The notes under the pieces are model-generated. The model was not told where the DNA came from and did not search any database. It worked only from the letters and a program-made list of their open reading frames with translations. A DNA stretch of 64,000 nt from Phoronis australis (lineage: Eukaryota > Phoronida > Phoronidae): assembly GCA_002633005.1 (NCBI GenBank), contig NMRA01000340.1:120232-184231 (forward strand), read 5' to 3'. The position numbers and the translations under genes are program-made. Position 1 is the stretch's first letter; each line of letters opens with the position of its first letter. Positions 1 to 13,200 of the stretch are shown here, piece by piece.

Positions 1-820
1 CGTGGCCCAGAAACAACATCTGTAGCGTGACCGAGTTGTACCTTCAGAAAGGCAACAAACCCGCGCCTCAAGTGTCCGGCTTTAGAGAAGAACTTACCGG
101 GGGGTCGTCATTCGGCATCAGACCAGTGCCTGCATCATAAGTTACTTGTCACAGCGGGTTAGTTTCAGTCGCCAATTAAGCAACATGAACGCCTAGGCGA
201 TTTATAAAAAGAATGGATACGAGGTGGCGCTGGAGGAGCCGGAAATGCGTCTGTAAAGAAATTTAAAGCTGCATTTTGCCCTGTGAAGCTGGCTAAAAAC
301 GAAAATCGAAATAGGCCTTTTACTCTCATAAAATCGGTCTCATAATATTGGTTAACGTGGTAGGATTTCATTTCTGTTACCAAGTCAAGTCAAAGCCTAC
401 ATGCACCATTTTCGAGTTTGTAATTTTAAGCCTGCTGTGCGTGAACTTAAAATCCTGATTAATCTCAAGATCGCGCAAGGAGTTGAATGTTCATTAAGGC
501 AATCAGGTGAATTTTTTTCAATGAAAATAAGATCTGTAATTATTGATCTCACGATCACCCATTTTCTCCTTTACTGTAACTTGTGTCACAGAATCGGAGG
601 AATGTGAGAAGCGCTAAATCAATTATCGTTTGGTAAATAAAATCCCAATAATTGAAAAAGGTTGGTTAAAATTTACATTATTTTAGTAACCTGCAATTTG
701 TTTAATGTAATGCAGTTTTTCATCAACGCATTCCAAGTTCACGCACAGCAGGCCAACCTCAATAAACTTGGAAGCGTTTTCTTGAGTCGCTAAAGGTTTT
801 GATGTTCTAATTATTGCATT
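1..820. other. No gene seen
   Basis: Only short open frames without splice-site support or recognisable domains are present on either strand. The stretch is AT-rich and runs into a MITE-like repeat at 821. Confidence 0.5.
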
Positions 821-1078
821 GCATGCGCGCTCCCGGCCTAAATATAGGGGGCTCGAAATTTTCAGTATGTGGACCTTTTACCTAAAGAAAACGAGGTACA
901 ACGTTCAGACCTATGAATTGTGCATTCGCGTCGAATTCAATCCTGTGGACTTTTGTCTCGTTTTCTCGAACTTTTTGTTTCTCTGAGGCGTACCTTTTTG
1001 CTCACTTCGCCAAATGTTGGGGGGGGGGGGGGNGCGGCTCGTTCAAGCCCCGCGAGCCTACCCTTGGGTGCGCACATG
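821..1078. repeat. MITE-like element, copy 1 of 3
   Basis: This is one of three related blocks (others at 3638-3895 and 31991-32220). Each starts near CATGCGCGC(A/T)CCC, continues into a G-run followed by CTCGAA or CTTGAA, and ends near GGGTGCGCGCATG, so the ends form an inverted repeat. The interior shares a stretch reading 'tttttgtttctctgaggcg'. The short frames inside are similar between copies only because the DNA is repeated. In this copy a run of G is interrupted by an N at 1033, probably a base-call failure in the homopolymer. Confidence 0.6.
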
Positions 1079-1510
1079 AATCGGTTGATGTTGTTTTCAT
1101 ATAGCCTACTTACAAACCAACTTACTGTCTAGTAAGCTTTGCTGTAGTTTGAATGTGTCTGCGGCAATAGTTTTTTTTTTGATAGAAGCGACACAAATTG
1201 GAAGAAGCTCCAATGCCCAGCTGTTGATTAGATAAAAACCCTGGCAACAGCATTTGAATAGACGAAATATGCCTTTGCTAGTCACGTTCATGCATTTTTT
1301 CTCTTTCTGGTGAAGCTGGTCTACATGTTGTACTTGAAACTCACACTTTTTCCAGTCCCGAAGAGATACTGGTGGCTTAAGTTTGTTAATCGAGTGGGTT
1401 ATCTGCAACCAGTAATCTGGTTTGTTTGTGCAGGTGAACGTTTTTGTTTATTTGTTGTGTACCTTTACTCATCAGCCTAAATCAGAGAAACGCTTGAACT
1501 GCCCATGCAT

Positions 1511-1516
1511 TTTATT
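1511..1516 (-). terminator. Poly(A) signal for the minus-strand gene
   Basis: AATAAA on the minus strand lies about 160 bp downstream of the stop codon at 1677. This fits the 3' end of the transcript carrying the 1677-2542 exon. Confidence 0.45.
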
Positions 1517-1676
1517 TAAGCTCATCCACTGGTTAAAATTCAGTTCACGACAGAATCGTGGTGGCTGTGGGAAATACATGGATATGCAGCCTACGCAATT
1601 TATACTATGTAAAAAAAAAACGAAAAGCGCTCAACACGGAGCTTATCAGTAAATTAGTCCATTGGTCTGGTTCTAC

Positions 1677-2542
1677 CTATTCACTTTCAGCGGCATTGCA
1701 GCACAACATTCTTTTCCATCGTGGAGCGACACTGTGGCCCTTGGAAGAGGGGCTTGTGGAAACTTTTGTATTGCAGCCATTTTTTCTAAAAGTCGTCTCA
1801 GTCAATTTCTTGAAGAAACCCTGTTTAACATCATTAGAGGAAGCTGAGGTGTAGGTGTTCTGCGAAACGTCAAGGCTGACTGCATCAGAAGATGTCGCAT
1901 TGTTGGGCAATTCTGCGACACCTGAAGGGTTGCCGTCATCCAAGCGAATGTGTACAACGTCACCTGATTTGTCGGTGCCAGATTTCGTAATCATGATGTG
2001 CTCAGCATCGCGTTGAGGGCTACAGAAGCTTTTTGTGACATGTTTTGCAGGACAAATTGCACTCTGGAATAACGCCACGGGACCAGTGGGCTTGACGCTT
2101 TCCGCCAGAAGCCGTCCGTGAACGCTGTCTGGATTGTACTGAGTTGGAGATCTAACAATGGTCTCTTCGACATCAGTACCGGTTTTCTCTAACTGAGTTT
2201 TCTCTGGCTTGTTAGCACTGCATGTAGCCGACATTGGATGATCGCTTCTCTCCAGTAACTGGGGCTCTGCGGTTTCGCATGCGTTGTTCAGCTCGATTGT
2301 TGTCGTCTCGCACTCAATGAAATACTCGATGGGGGCTGTTTGTTTGCGGGTTGTGCAGTTTGCCTCTTTTCGGCATAACAACTCATCCTGATAGCTACGC
2401 AAGTCATTAATGTATCCCTCGTACATTTCCTTTACTCCAATATCAGTCTCTGCGTCATTGAGAGCAATAGCAGCGCCCAGTACTTCGGCCAACCATTTTT
2501 CATCGTCGATGTTTGTGCAATGGTGCGCTACCAAACATGAAG
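1677..2542 (-). CDS. Probable last exon of an unrecognised gene
   Basis: A reading frame of about 290 codons runs uninterrupted to a stop at 1677. Upstream it ends at a good 3' splice site (pyrimidine-rich tract and TGTGCAG immediately before 2542), so it looks like a terminal coding exon whose earlier exons I could not locate with confidence. The start contains a helical, acidic-looking segment (about residues 12-50, with CTNIDDEKWLAEVLG near its beginning). The rest is rich in S, T, E and K and looks disordered, and the end is basic then Cys-rich (WKRMLCCNAAESE). I recognise no domain. If unspliced, the first in-frame ATG would be within the KEMYEGY segment. A poly(A) signal follows at 1511-1516. 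Confidence 0.5.
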
Positions 2543-3004
2543 CTGCACACAAAAGATATTACTTTATCAGTCATTCTCAATACAGAGTAAGAAATACAGC
2601 TAACACACCACACTAAACATAGTGTTATACCTTCGAGCAAATTTTCTAATTTCCAGCCTGTAGCCATTTGTAGGTCCATTATACAAATGATTAATTAGTG
2701 ATTACGTACAATGTACGTCAACAATAGCACGACGTCACAAATCAAAGACGTCAAATGTCGAAAAAGTCCCAAAATTTGCGAACTTTTTGTATGACAGTTA
2801 CCTTGGGAAGATCATATCTTTTCAACTGCGACTTATTCATTTTGAAAATTGGTTATATTTTGTCGATCAACAGCTTTTGGGCAATTTTCTTAGATTGTAA
2901 TAACAATTTTCAACCAATTTTAAACTACTTTTCAAGATGCATAATCTCATTCAATTGTGAATATGCAAATGAAGTACTAATTCACAAACAACCCCGGATC
3001 CTCC

Positions 3005-3400
3005 AGGGCCCGAAATCTAATGTTTGTACTCGAAACGAACTCGAAATTATTTTTTGGCAATTTCTCTGCTCCTTTTGTACGAACTCAAGATAAGTGGATA
3101 TCAGACTGCTCGAATACATTATGGTTTACGCATTATGAGTTTCTAGACCAAGTTTGTACTTGATGACCCTTATATTCGCGTTACAAACTCGAATAAACAT
3201 TCGAAATTTCGAGTTCAAATTCGAATTTTTAGCCTTAATGTTGAGTTTAGCAACTGCAAACTGAGACTAAAAAATTATCCACGTAAGTCATTATGTACTC
3301 GAACATAGAATAATAGAGTTCGCACAAAAGTAGAGTAGAAAACGCCAAACATAATTTCGATTCCCATTTCGAGTAAAAACATTAAAACTCGGGCACAGGT
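3005..3400. repeat. Interspersed repeat with many CTCGAA motifs, copy 1 of 3
   Basis: The block contains repeated 'actcgaa/ctcgagt' strings, 'ttttagccttaatg', 'gtccacgtaag/ttatgtactcgaacatagaat' and an end near 'gggcacaggtctaa'. Related blocks in the same orientation occur at about 11815-12165 and 29630-29935. It is non-coding, probably a non-autonomous transposon of roughly 350 bp. Confidence 0.55.
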
Positions 3401-3637
3401 CTAAAGCTAAATCTGGATACGTTCATACCACGCCGCGTGCCCACAAAATGAGCCCCTCCCATCGCACGCGCCTCGAGCGAATCGGACAAAGCTACCAACA
3501 ATACTAAAATCGCTATCACTACATTCCTCGAGTATGGAAATAACAGCTGGCAAACATTCATTTTGCAGTGGAAGTGTTTTTCAGTACTAAAGGGCCGCAT
3601 TACGAAGTTAATTGAAAAAAATAGGAACAGGTAATAC

Positions 3638-3895
3638 ATGCGCGCACCCAGCCTAAAAGTGGGGGGGGCTCGAATTTTTTAATGTGAACTTTTTATTAAG
3701 ATTCACGGGGTACGCCGTTCAGAGCTATGAATTGTGCATTCAACCAATTTTGGTAGTTTCTTCATTTTTAAAGGACTTTTGTCTCGTTTTCTACTTTTTT
3801 CGGAGTTTTTGTTTCTCTGAGGCGGACCCCTTTGCCCACTTCACCAAAAATGGGGAGCTTCTTCGAAGGAGCCCCCCCCCCTGAGTGCGCGCATA
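3638..3895. repeat. MITE-like element, copy 2 of 3
   Basis: This is the best preserved left end (CATGCGCGCACCCAGCC) and an inverted right end (GTGCGCGCATACA). The flanks GGTAAT and GGTAAC outside the termini may be a target duplication. Same family as 821-1078 and 31991-32220. Confidence 0.6.
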
Positions 3896-5860
3896 CATTG
3901 GTAACAGAACTAGAAACCTATCACGGTAAGGAATGTCATGAGACCGATTTTATGATAGTAAAAGACCTTTTTTGACTTTTGAATTTTAGCCAGATGAACT
4001 GGACGAAATGCAGCTTTTATAGGGATGTCGTTTTACGGCTCAAAAACGCATTTTGGCATTATTGTTGAAGCCATTACCTTTGATTAGAGTTACAGAACAA
4101 TAATGTCCGCTGTGTTTTCTGATTTCGTTACAAATCGCCAATTACTGCCGTTGTCTGCCACTTAGTTCAGGGTCTGCGACCACAAAGGATCCTGTAGAAT
4201 CCATGCTGCGGCCATTCTCGTAACACCATTATGTACAAGAATATCGACAATACACCAATACAGGTATCTGCTCTTAACACCGCATAACAACGTCGTAAGA
4301 GTGAGAAGTCTGCAGCCTGATTTGCCCGTCTTTACTATACCCTTGTCTCAAAGGAGGACACACCAGTTTATTGATCAGAATATTGATATATAAAAATGAG
4401 TTGGCATGGTGTTTCTATTTGAGGATGCTATACGTATTGGAACTTACCTGGCTACAAACAGTTTGGAAATCTACACATTTGAAGATGATTTTCATAGATT
4501 ACCAGCAATTAATACAGGGGTACTGAGAGGTAGACAGATGGATGGGCGAATGGACACACAAACACACACGGACACGCAAACACACAGGACAAATAAATTG
4601 TATCATTCCAATACAGAACATAAATGACAATAAAGTTAGGGTTGTAATACTGGCACTGATACACTGGCTTAATTTTCTGTTGATTTTTTACTAGATTTAA
4701 AGTTTAGACTTCAACCTCTTCATTAAATTATACTGAGAAAAAAGTTCACTTTGTGTTTTTTAAAAATGATTATTCATGGTAAAGTTTCAAAGTTTCGGAA
4801 GGCCATTGCTATATGAGGGTTACAATATAGAATGTTGAATGTGTTAATTACATTTCTTTCATACATATTTTAGGGTACAACTGTCTTGTTATATGGTATT
4901 CAATGATAAATGGAATGCTCAAAAAGCCACAGACCATGTTCTTGACATTGTCAGACTTTATCTGACAACCAAGGACAGTTTTATCAAGAGCATTGTTTCT
5001 AGCCTACTCTATGTAATGCAGTGTTCTCCATGATCAGCAGCAGCGGCAGCGGCAGCAGCTGCGACCTGTTTGTCCGAACTTGCGAAATGGTTTGTAAATC
5101 GATATTGTATACATTATTCTGTAAATACCAGTGTCTCCCACTAGTTGAAGTGATTTACATTTACTCTTGGCTTACAACCATTATGTGTGGTCTATTTCTC
5201 TAAGGCGGTCTCCATGGGCGGTATGCCACAGGAGGCCTGGAAAACCACTTCTGTCACCCCTTTGAGGGGGGGGGGTAACAACTTAATTCTCCTGATGTAA
5301 CAATCATTGTACTTTAAGAATAAAAAAATTCCGGACGTTTAAACATTTTCGTGATGTTAACATTTTGCCAATTCAGGAAATTCTACATGGAATTGTACAA
5401 ATTAGAAAAGAAGAAAATCAAGTGCCCATAAAGGATAATAGTGTAGATAGTATTTCGTTCCCACAGACTATATCAAGTCATGCTAAGTGCATATTTTGTT
5501 ATATCCCAATTGAAACGCAGAATTAAAGAAGGAATGGGAATTTATGGGTACCACCTGGTGGTGAAATATGGAACTATCATTCATAGTGATTTACCGGTAT
5601 GCTGTTTATACTGTTGTTGAAACTATACATTATCAAACACTAAGTGACTAGGCGTCATGTTCCTTTTATCACACATTTACTAACATGTGATAGAAAAACA
5701 ATAACTGTTTTAAGCCCAAGTCATACAATTTGCCGAAATGGAAACAAAAAGTATAAAGTACCAATTTAAATGCAATCGGATGAAGTAAAAAAGGCCAGGA
5801 AATTTAAAAAAAAAAATAAAAAGCCATTGCAAAAGATGTAAATATAAAATGTTTCACAAA
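3896..5860. other. No gene seen
   Basis: AT-rich DNA with a CA-rich simple repeat near 4553-4590 and a short CAG/CGG-rich run near 5036-5060. The small open frames over these runs are low-complexity and lack splice or homology support. Confidence 0.45.
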
Positions 5861-5963
5861 TCCTTTTGGATTCCTATTGGATCTTATTGGATTTCCTATA
5901 GGAAATCCTATAGGAATTCCTATAAGATTTCCTATAAGGTCCAATAGGAAATCCTATTGGAAT
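5861..5963. repeat. Palindromic cluster of TTTCCTATAGGAAATCC-like units
   Basis: About 100 bp consist of overlapping inverted units built from 'ggatttcctataggaaatcc' and variants such as 'tccaataggaaatcctattgga', roughly centred on GGAATTCC at 5913-5920. The whole block is close to self-complementary and could extrude a hairpin. Confidence 0.7.
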
Positions 5964-7252
5964 TTTTCGTAAAGGTTCTGACGAGCGGCACTCCCCGACT
6001 CGTATCTTGAAATGGTACAGCGAAATTCCCTACGCCAGGGTTCACTTCTCTCACCGGGACTTTTTTCCTAGATAAAGCTACCGCACTTGTGAAGGAGTTT
6101 CAATACGGCCTGATGATATTTGAGTCGACGTGAATGCAAATGTGGCGGTCGGGTGTACTCTTTTTGACAACATGTCAGCTTGTGTGAACCCCTAAAAGGA
6201 TTGGATCCCCAGCAGAGCCGGAAATGAAAAGAGATTGTCTTGATACAAAACCCTGCGGAAGGGCAACTTCCTACGGTTCCCTGCAATTGGGTCCAACAGT
6301 TTTCGAGTCGGACACTCCCTCACTACTGAGTGGGCCTTCGTCACACTTAATAATTTTTTTCAGTGTACCCACTGCAAATCACGATAATTAATAAATTAAT
6401 TAATTAATTAAGCAAGTAAGTAATTAAGCAAGTAAGTGAATAAAACGTTATTTTAAATCAGTGTGCGTAGATGCAACAAAAGAAAAATTATCCGATGCTA
6501 TAATTACTTGTGTACCGGCTAGTAGAGAATTATTTACTGAAAGGTATATGAAAATATAGGCCTACAGAAAGATTAACATAAGAACCATGAAAACAAGCAT
6601 AGTCAAAACCCTTATACTTTCAGCTCATGAAACAAAAAGCACCAGGATAACACGGCAACATCCGACAGTCAGGTACTCAAAGTTTTCTCAGTCTTGGAAA
6701 AGTCGAGATTAGTCATTAAAATTTTGATACTGGCGATCGCGGCATCAGCCTTGCAACATCCGTACTTGATTTAGACAATTTTTTCTGCATAAAGACACCT
6801 CGACTATATGTATGGAGTTTGGGCCGTTAAGTATAGACGAACGAAATCTCGAGGTTGAGATAAGACAAATGAGCTCTATATATTTATATTTATCTCATTG
6901 GATAAGACATTTTGGTCCCTGGAAGTTATAGCCGGGTCGGCGCAGTCGAAGCAATCTACTAGACTTGGGCCAACATAATGAAGATGCCAGTCCAACCCCG
7001 CCATGCTGCTTCCGTCAGTGACACGACCATCACGTGCTACTTCCCAAAGGTCCAAAAGTCACACTTGCGAGAAAAGCTGGTCAAACTCCCTGATGAAAGT
7101 TGCGAAGGCTTACCCAACTTTGATTTTCAACCTCTAGAGGGCGTCCCAGTAGAAACATGGCGACGACACAGCACTGAGAAGTAACCACACTGAAAAGTTG
7201 CGCAGAACTATTCCAAGAAAAATTCTTTAATTGTCTGATTATTTTAGCAAAA
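5964..7252. other. Upstream region of the TDRD9 gene
   Basis: No coding exon is recognisable. A TTAATTAA-rich simple repeat lies at about 6385-6440. A pyrimidine-rich stretch ending in TTATTTTAG sits five bases before the TDRD9 start codon, so the ATG exon may be joined to an upstream untranslated exon that I cannot place. No TATA box or other core promoter stands out. Confidence 0.4.
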
Positions 7253-10200
7253 ATGTCTCGTCTGGGACCTGACCTAACTCTGGAACAAATAGATGATTGG
7301 TTTAAAATTGGAAAGAAGTCAGCAAGGCCGAAAGTGCAAACCGTCGCAAGGACAAAGTTTGGAGGAAGATGGTTTGATCCCAAAACAGGTGGCGCTGATT
7401 TGAGAAAGGAAGAAGAGCTTATGTCTTCTTCTCATAGAAGGTGCTTAATGTGTAATTCAATGTGAAACATTGCCTTCTTCATGGTTACTGTTTATGTGGC
7501 ATGAATCTGAATGAAAATTATCTTGATTCAAATTCTCAGAACTAGCTTTGCCCCGACTGCCTGGCGAACTGCAAACGTAGCACCGTCTTCAAAAAAGATG
7601 ATAATCTCTGGCTTCAAACTACCGCCCAATATCACTCACCTATGTTCCAAACTTATGGAGCACATAGTTATTGGTAACATTATGCCTCATCTCGACACAA
7701 ATAATATACTTTACACCTGGCAGCATGTTTTTAGTAGCCATAGATCATGTGAAACACAACTATGGAGGCAGGCACTTAAACCGACGCTGTGGTGCTGGAC
7801 TTCTCCAAAGCCTTTGATATGGTATCCCATCGTAGTCTCTTGGAGAAGATCAGATACTACGATATAAGGGGTCTCACCCACTATTGGATCCAGTCATTTC
7901 TATCCCATAGAACACAGAGAGTCGTCGCCATTGACGAGTTTTCAAATTCCTCCCCAGTCCAATCAGGAGTGCCCCAGGGCTCTGTCCTTGGCCCTGCACT
8001 CTTCATACTCTACATAAACGACCTTCCTGACACCATTCTTTCTAATGTCCGGCCCTTTTTGCTGATGATGCAGTTCTCTGTAGACCCATTGGTTCCCCCC
8101 ACGATTGCCAAATTCTTCAACAAGACTTGGACTCCCTAGCCTCTTGGGGAAAACTCCTGGAACATGAACTTTAATATCTCCAAATGCAATATTCTTCGTA
8201 TCCACAGAAAAAGTTTCCCCATAATATACAATTACAGCCTACACAACGCTTGACTCAAATGCATTAATGAAGCCCCATACCTCGGGGTCACTCTCACCAA
8301 TAATTTATCGTGGAACACTCATATAGACACAATCACCTCAAAGGCAAACAAAACTCTTGGCTTCATAAACGAAATTTCAAATATGCTCCGCAAAAAACAA
8401 AAGCCCTTGCCTACACTTCACTTGTTAGACTGAAACTCGAATACTCCTCCTCCGTCTGGGATCCATCCACTCGCACAAACATTGAAAAAATAGAAAAAAA
8501 TACAGCTTAGAACATCCAGGTTTGTTTTAAATGACCACTCAAGGTACTCCTCCATTCCATCCATGCTCAAAACTTCAATTGGCCCACCCTCCAGGAAAGA
8601 TGAGCTCAGAACAAAGTATCCCTTCTGTACAAGATCGCACATAACCTGGTTGCTATTCCTCACTCATACCTCCCACTCCTACAGACCTCCAGATCACCAA
8701 ACTCCCACTCTCATACATTTGAGAGATTATACATCCGCACCGCATACTAAGCAAACTCTTTCCATCTACCATTCTACTGTGGAATAGACCCACAATTCGC
8801 CATCTCATCAGAAACAATAGAAATATTCACAAGTCACATCCTGAACATCACTCTTACACAGTAATCATTATGACCTGTTTTACCTTGGCACTAACCAACA
8901 CTTCGTTTTATCGTCGTTTTTCACAGTTACGTGCACCTCAGTTTTATACTAACAATGCGCCAACAAGTAAGGATCCACTATAGGATCTTTATTAAATTTA
9001 GTAATTGTATTTATATGAAGCTCACAACAGACGACGTCTCTCAGGCGGATCTAACGAACGCTGTGGCCCATAGTGGCAATTTCATTTTTTCCATCTTTCT
9101 TTGTTTCTCTGAAGTTCCTTGAAAAATTTTTATGAAATTTGGTAAATAACTCTGTATTAAAAAGTGATGGCATGTTCCCGTTTTCAGGTGGATTGGAATT
9201 TTTGCGCCATCTAGTGGCCATTTTTATGATACAAATAAATAACTCTAAAAGCACGCAATACAACGCTGTGCGGTGCATTCGTTGATGCATTTCAACGCTC
9301 CGCGTTGCTCTTGTTTTACAGAGATATTGATTTTTCAAAACCTGTACAAATGTATACTAAGTTATTTTTTAACAAGTTGGTTTGGCAGCTTACGGAATAC
9401 AACCTTTTTGTGACATTAATTTCATGTGAGCTTCACTTAATGGTGGTCATAACATGGCATCAGTTTGCTGAAAATCAGACACCAGAACCGATTTTACATT
9501 TCTTGGCCTAATGGTAGACTTGCTCATTTATTTCGAATCACTAGTCACTGGTTTCTCAACTATCACTGATGGGAACGTGAATGGTACTTGTTGAAAATTT
9601 GTTAATGTTCACTTAATTAGATTTTTAGAAGCTCCTAATGGTGTCTTTGTAGGTGAAATTGTCACTTCTTTATGCTCAACGTCGTCCAAAAAATAAGACA
9701 TACAAACTTATATTTTCGTAAAAAAATGCTGCTTTCACAACATTTTCGTATTGCAGGAAAGCACCTGATCCCAGATTTCAACGCAACTATGCTGACTATT
9801 ACAAACAACTTGAAAATGAGGCTCAGGTTGGTATTTATATTTTTGTGATCACAAATAATGATAAAGTGCTACTGATTCAAGGCTCTGAAATGTTTTGTGT
9901 GAGTCTGTTAATCAGTCTAATGTTCGAACGTTCATTTTATTAAAGCAATATTCTTCTTTTTCTCGCGATTCTACCACACTGCCTCACTTTTTTAATAAGC
10001 GAAATTAGCATATCATATATACTATTGTGATGTCTCGCTCCACATAACCTTATTTTCCGTTTGACTAAAAAGAAGAAAGGTATGTTTCATGGGTTATTGC
10101 ATCACACGTAATTTCCCATTCCACTATCAGTGCAGTTGTCCCATTTTTTGATTCTCGAATGTTGACAACTGTGTAACAGGTGTTCAGAATCACATTGTCT

Positions 10201-13200
10201 CTTTGTTATGAATATTGCTATTTTCAAGAGTTCACATTCTTTAATAACATTATAATAACTTCCTGATAACTATGCCAAGCTAGTGGCTGCGGTCAATGCT
10301 TGCCCAACACTTCCAAGCTCTAGTGTCCCGTGGATTCAACTTCCAAATTTTCGGAATCTGTTTCGATTTCTGGGGGTATATGACAACAGTCCATTTACAT
10401 TATCACTGATTGTCACACAATAGACAATTGCAATATGAAGCTACTTTCAGTGGTACTTTTACCAATGTATAATATGGGAAGGTTACCAAGATTTCTTTGG
10501 TTTTATTTTTTGCAAATGCTCAACATTGTATCCAAGGTGATGCACCTATATGTCTTCATAACCTTGATTGTGTCAAATGAAGCTAGGATGCAGCTTTGTG
10601 CTAACGCTGTGAGACTTTGCCAATTTTTAGTGCCAGCTCCAGTTTACTAGATGAATTTGCCATTTGGCTTGAGCAATGATGCCAGAAACAGTGATTAAAC
10701 TGATTAGGCACACAGTGTTTGTACTGTATGGCTTGCTCACAGTGTCATTCTTTCAGTTTAAAGAACTTTTGTTTTTATTAATATCACTTTGACGAAACTC
10801 GATGGAAGGCATTCAAAAAACCTTCCAGAGTACGGTAAATAACATGTTCCAAATTGACCAAATATGCCTTCAAAAAGTTAAACATTCCCATTTATAGCAA
10901 GATTTTATTGTACACATCCCGGTTTTTCAGCCAGTGTGACTGTTATGTTGGGTCGTACATTTCAGTGTGAGTTTGTGCCTTAATTTTTGCGTTAATCAGA
11001 ACTAGTCTGAGTTCTGTAGCAGGGTGAGTCCACACTTCTCGTTTGCCACGATCGTACTATGTCTGCGCTGGGGTTAGCTCATTGACCCGTAATTTTACGT
11101 GGTTAATCATCCCAATGCTGACCCCTGTTTGAGAACTCTTTCTTGCTCAGTATTTATGTAAAATCAATGTTGCGGAATATGCTTGGATAATAAGACAACA
11201 GTGCTTGTGGTCTTTCAGCCGGTTGTAGTTTAAGAGCCAGGTCTTGAATAATTGAGGTCTCAACTGTCAAGTTAGCATGCTGAAACAAGTAAAGGGATTG
11301 CATTATCACTGTTTTAGGTGGCTGAAGCTCCTGTAGCCAGCAAGCCTGTTGTAGGTGCGCTGGACAGTCTAGAATTGGACACCATCACATCTGGCACTGC
11401 ACCATCTCCAGAAGACTATAACATTGACAAAAGCAATCATGTGTACAGAAACTATGATTTCACACCAAAGGACCATGGCAAGGGACTTCCCATTGCAAAA
11501 TTCAGGGACCAGGTAAGAGTCTGGGATTGCGGCAGTGTCTTGTGGCAAGAGATGTCCCATTTAAAAGTTCAGGGACCAGGTAATAGTTTATCATTAAAGG
11601 ATTTACTGTGGTGACCTGTGGTGTGGAGCTTACCGTAACGAGGTTTTAGGACCCCTTAAGGTCTATCATTGCAGGATTTTGCTGTAGTATCCTCTGGCGT
11701 GAGACTTTCACTTTAGAGTTTCAAAGACCAGGTGCGAGTCTGACGTGTTATTTGCTGTTGTGTCCTGTGACATGGTTGTACCAGTGAAAGGTTCAAAGAA
11801 TGGGACCAGGGTCTAATCGTTGTACTCTAAATCGAACTCTAAATTATTTTTTACATTTTACGTTTTACTTTTATAGAAAGTGAAGAGGAATTTGTTTTTT
11901 CTGCGCTTCATTTTTTATGGTTTATACTGAGGAGTGTCTAGTCCAAGTTTCCACCTGACGATCCCTAGATTTGAGCTACAAACTTGAAAAAACTCGAGAT
12001 TTCAGCTAAAAACTTGAAATTCCAAGTTTGGACTCTAACTTATAGCGTTAGTTCTGAGGTTATTAAGTACAAGCTATAATTAGACAGTCGTCCACTTGAA
12101 CTATAATGTACTCGAGCTCATTAAGTAGACTCTTTATCTTGAATTCGTGTGAAAGTAGACCTGAAAATTTCAAAAAATTATATAAAGTAAGCATACAAAA
12201 ACAAGTACGTTGACGACTTTCCACCTTGTCTATTCCAGATTGTTGGCACGATTGAGAGTAACCAGGTGACCGTGATTCAGGGGTCCACAGGAAGTGGAAA
12301 GACGACGCAGGTGCCTCAGTACATACTGGATCAATACGCGTTGCAGGATAAGTACTGTAACATCATTGTTACACAGCCACGGAGGATAGCAGCCATGAGT
12401 ATAGCCAGGAGGGTGTGTCAGGAGAGGGGGTGGAACCTGGGCGGAGTCTGCGGCTATCAGGTATATGTCAAGCTTTGTTAGGTTAGACATGTCAGAGGGA
12501 TAAAGTCTGTGGATACCTGGTATATGTCAAGCATTGTTAGGTTAGAAGTGTCAGGTGGGTGTGGCTAGAATGTGAGTGAAGTCTGTGGCAATCAGGTTTA
12601 TGTACACATTTTTGGGTTAGAAGTGTCAGAGGGATGTGACTGGAATGTGGGTGGAGTCTGTGGCTATCAGGTATATACCAAGCATTGATAGGTTGGAAGT
12701 GTAAGAGGGGTGTCACTGGAAAATGTGTGGTGCCTGGCTATCAGTCATGTCAATCATTTCTAGGTTATCATAGTTGGGTGGTTGTAGCTGTACTTTGTGT
12801 GGAGTCTGCGGCTGTCAGGCTTGTCAATAATTTCCTGGTTACTAGTGTTGTAAGGTTGTGAGTGTAAAGTGGTCGTAGTCTGCGGCTGTTGGGTATGTCA
12901 ATCATTGCTAGGTTATGTGTCTGAGTGGCGGTGGCTGGAATATTGGTGAAGAGTGTGGAGGTTGCTAGGTGTGTCGAAAAGTAAGGCAAGTGTGTGAAAG
13001 GTGACAACATTATTTGACTAGCTGCAATGTCTGTTGTTACTGTTTCAGGTGGGAATGAACCGTGAGAACTCGGAAGACACGAGACTGTTATATGTGACCA
13101 CGGGTGTTCTGCTACAGAAACTGATCAATACTAAGCACATGTTTGACTACACACATGTAATCCTGGATGAGGTTTGTTGTGTTCTTGCCATCGTGATTGA

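Noticed and set aside
6978-7184. 68-codon frame just upstream of TDRD9
   Set aside because: No domain or splice support, and the TDRD9 N terminus already starts at 7253 in agreement with the human protein.
7511-8510. Open frames as a functional gene
   Set aside because: They are pieces of one reverse transcriptase broken by frameshifts; the catalytic FADD box is in a different frame from motif B.
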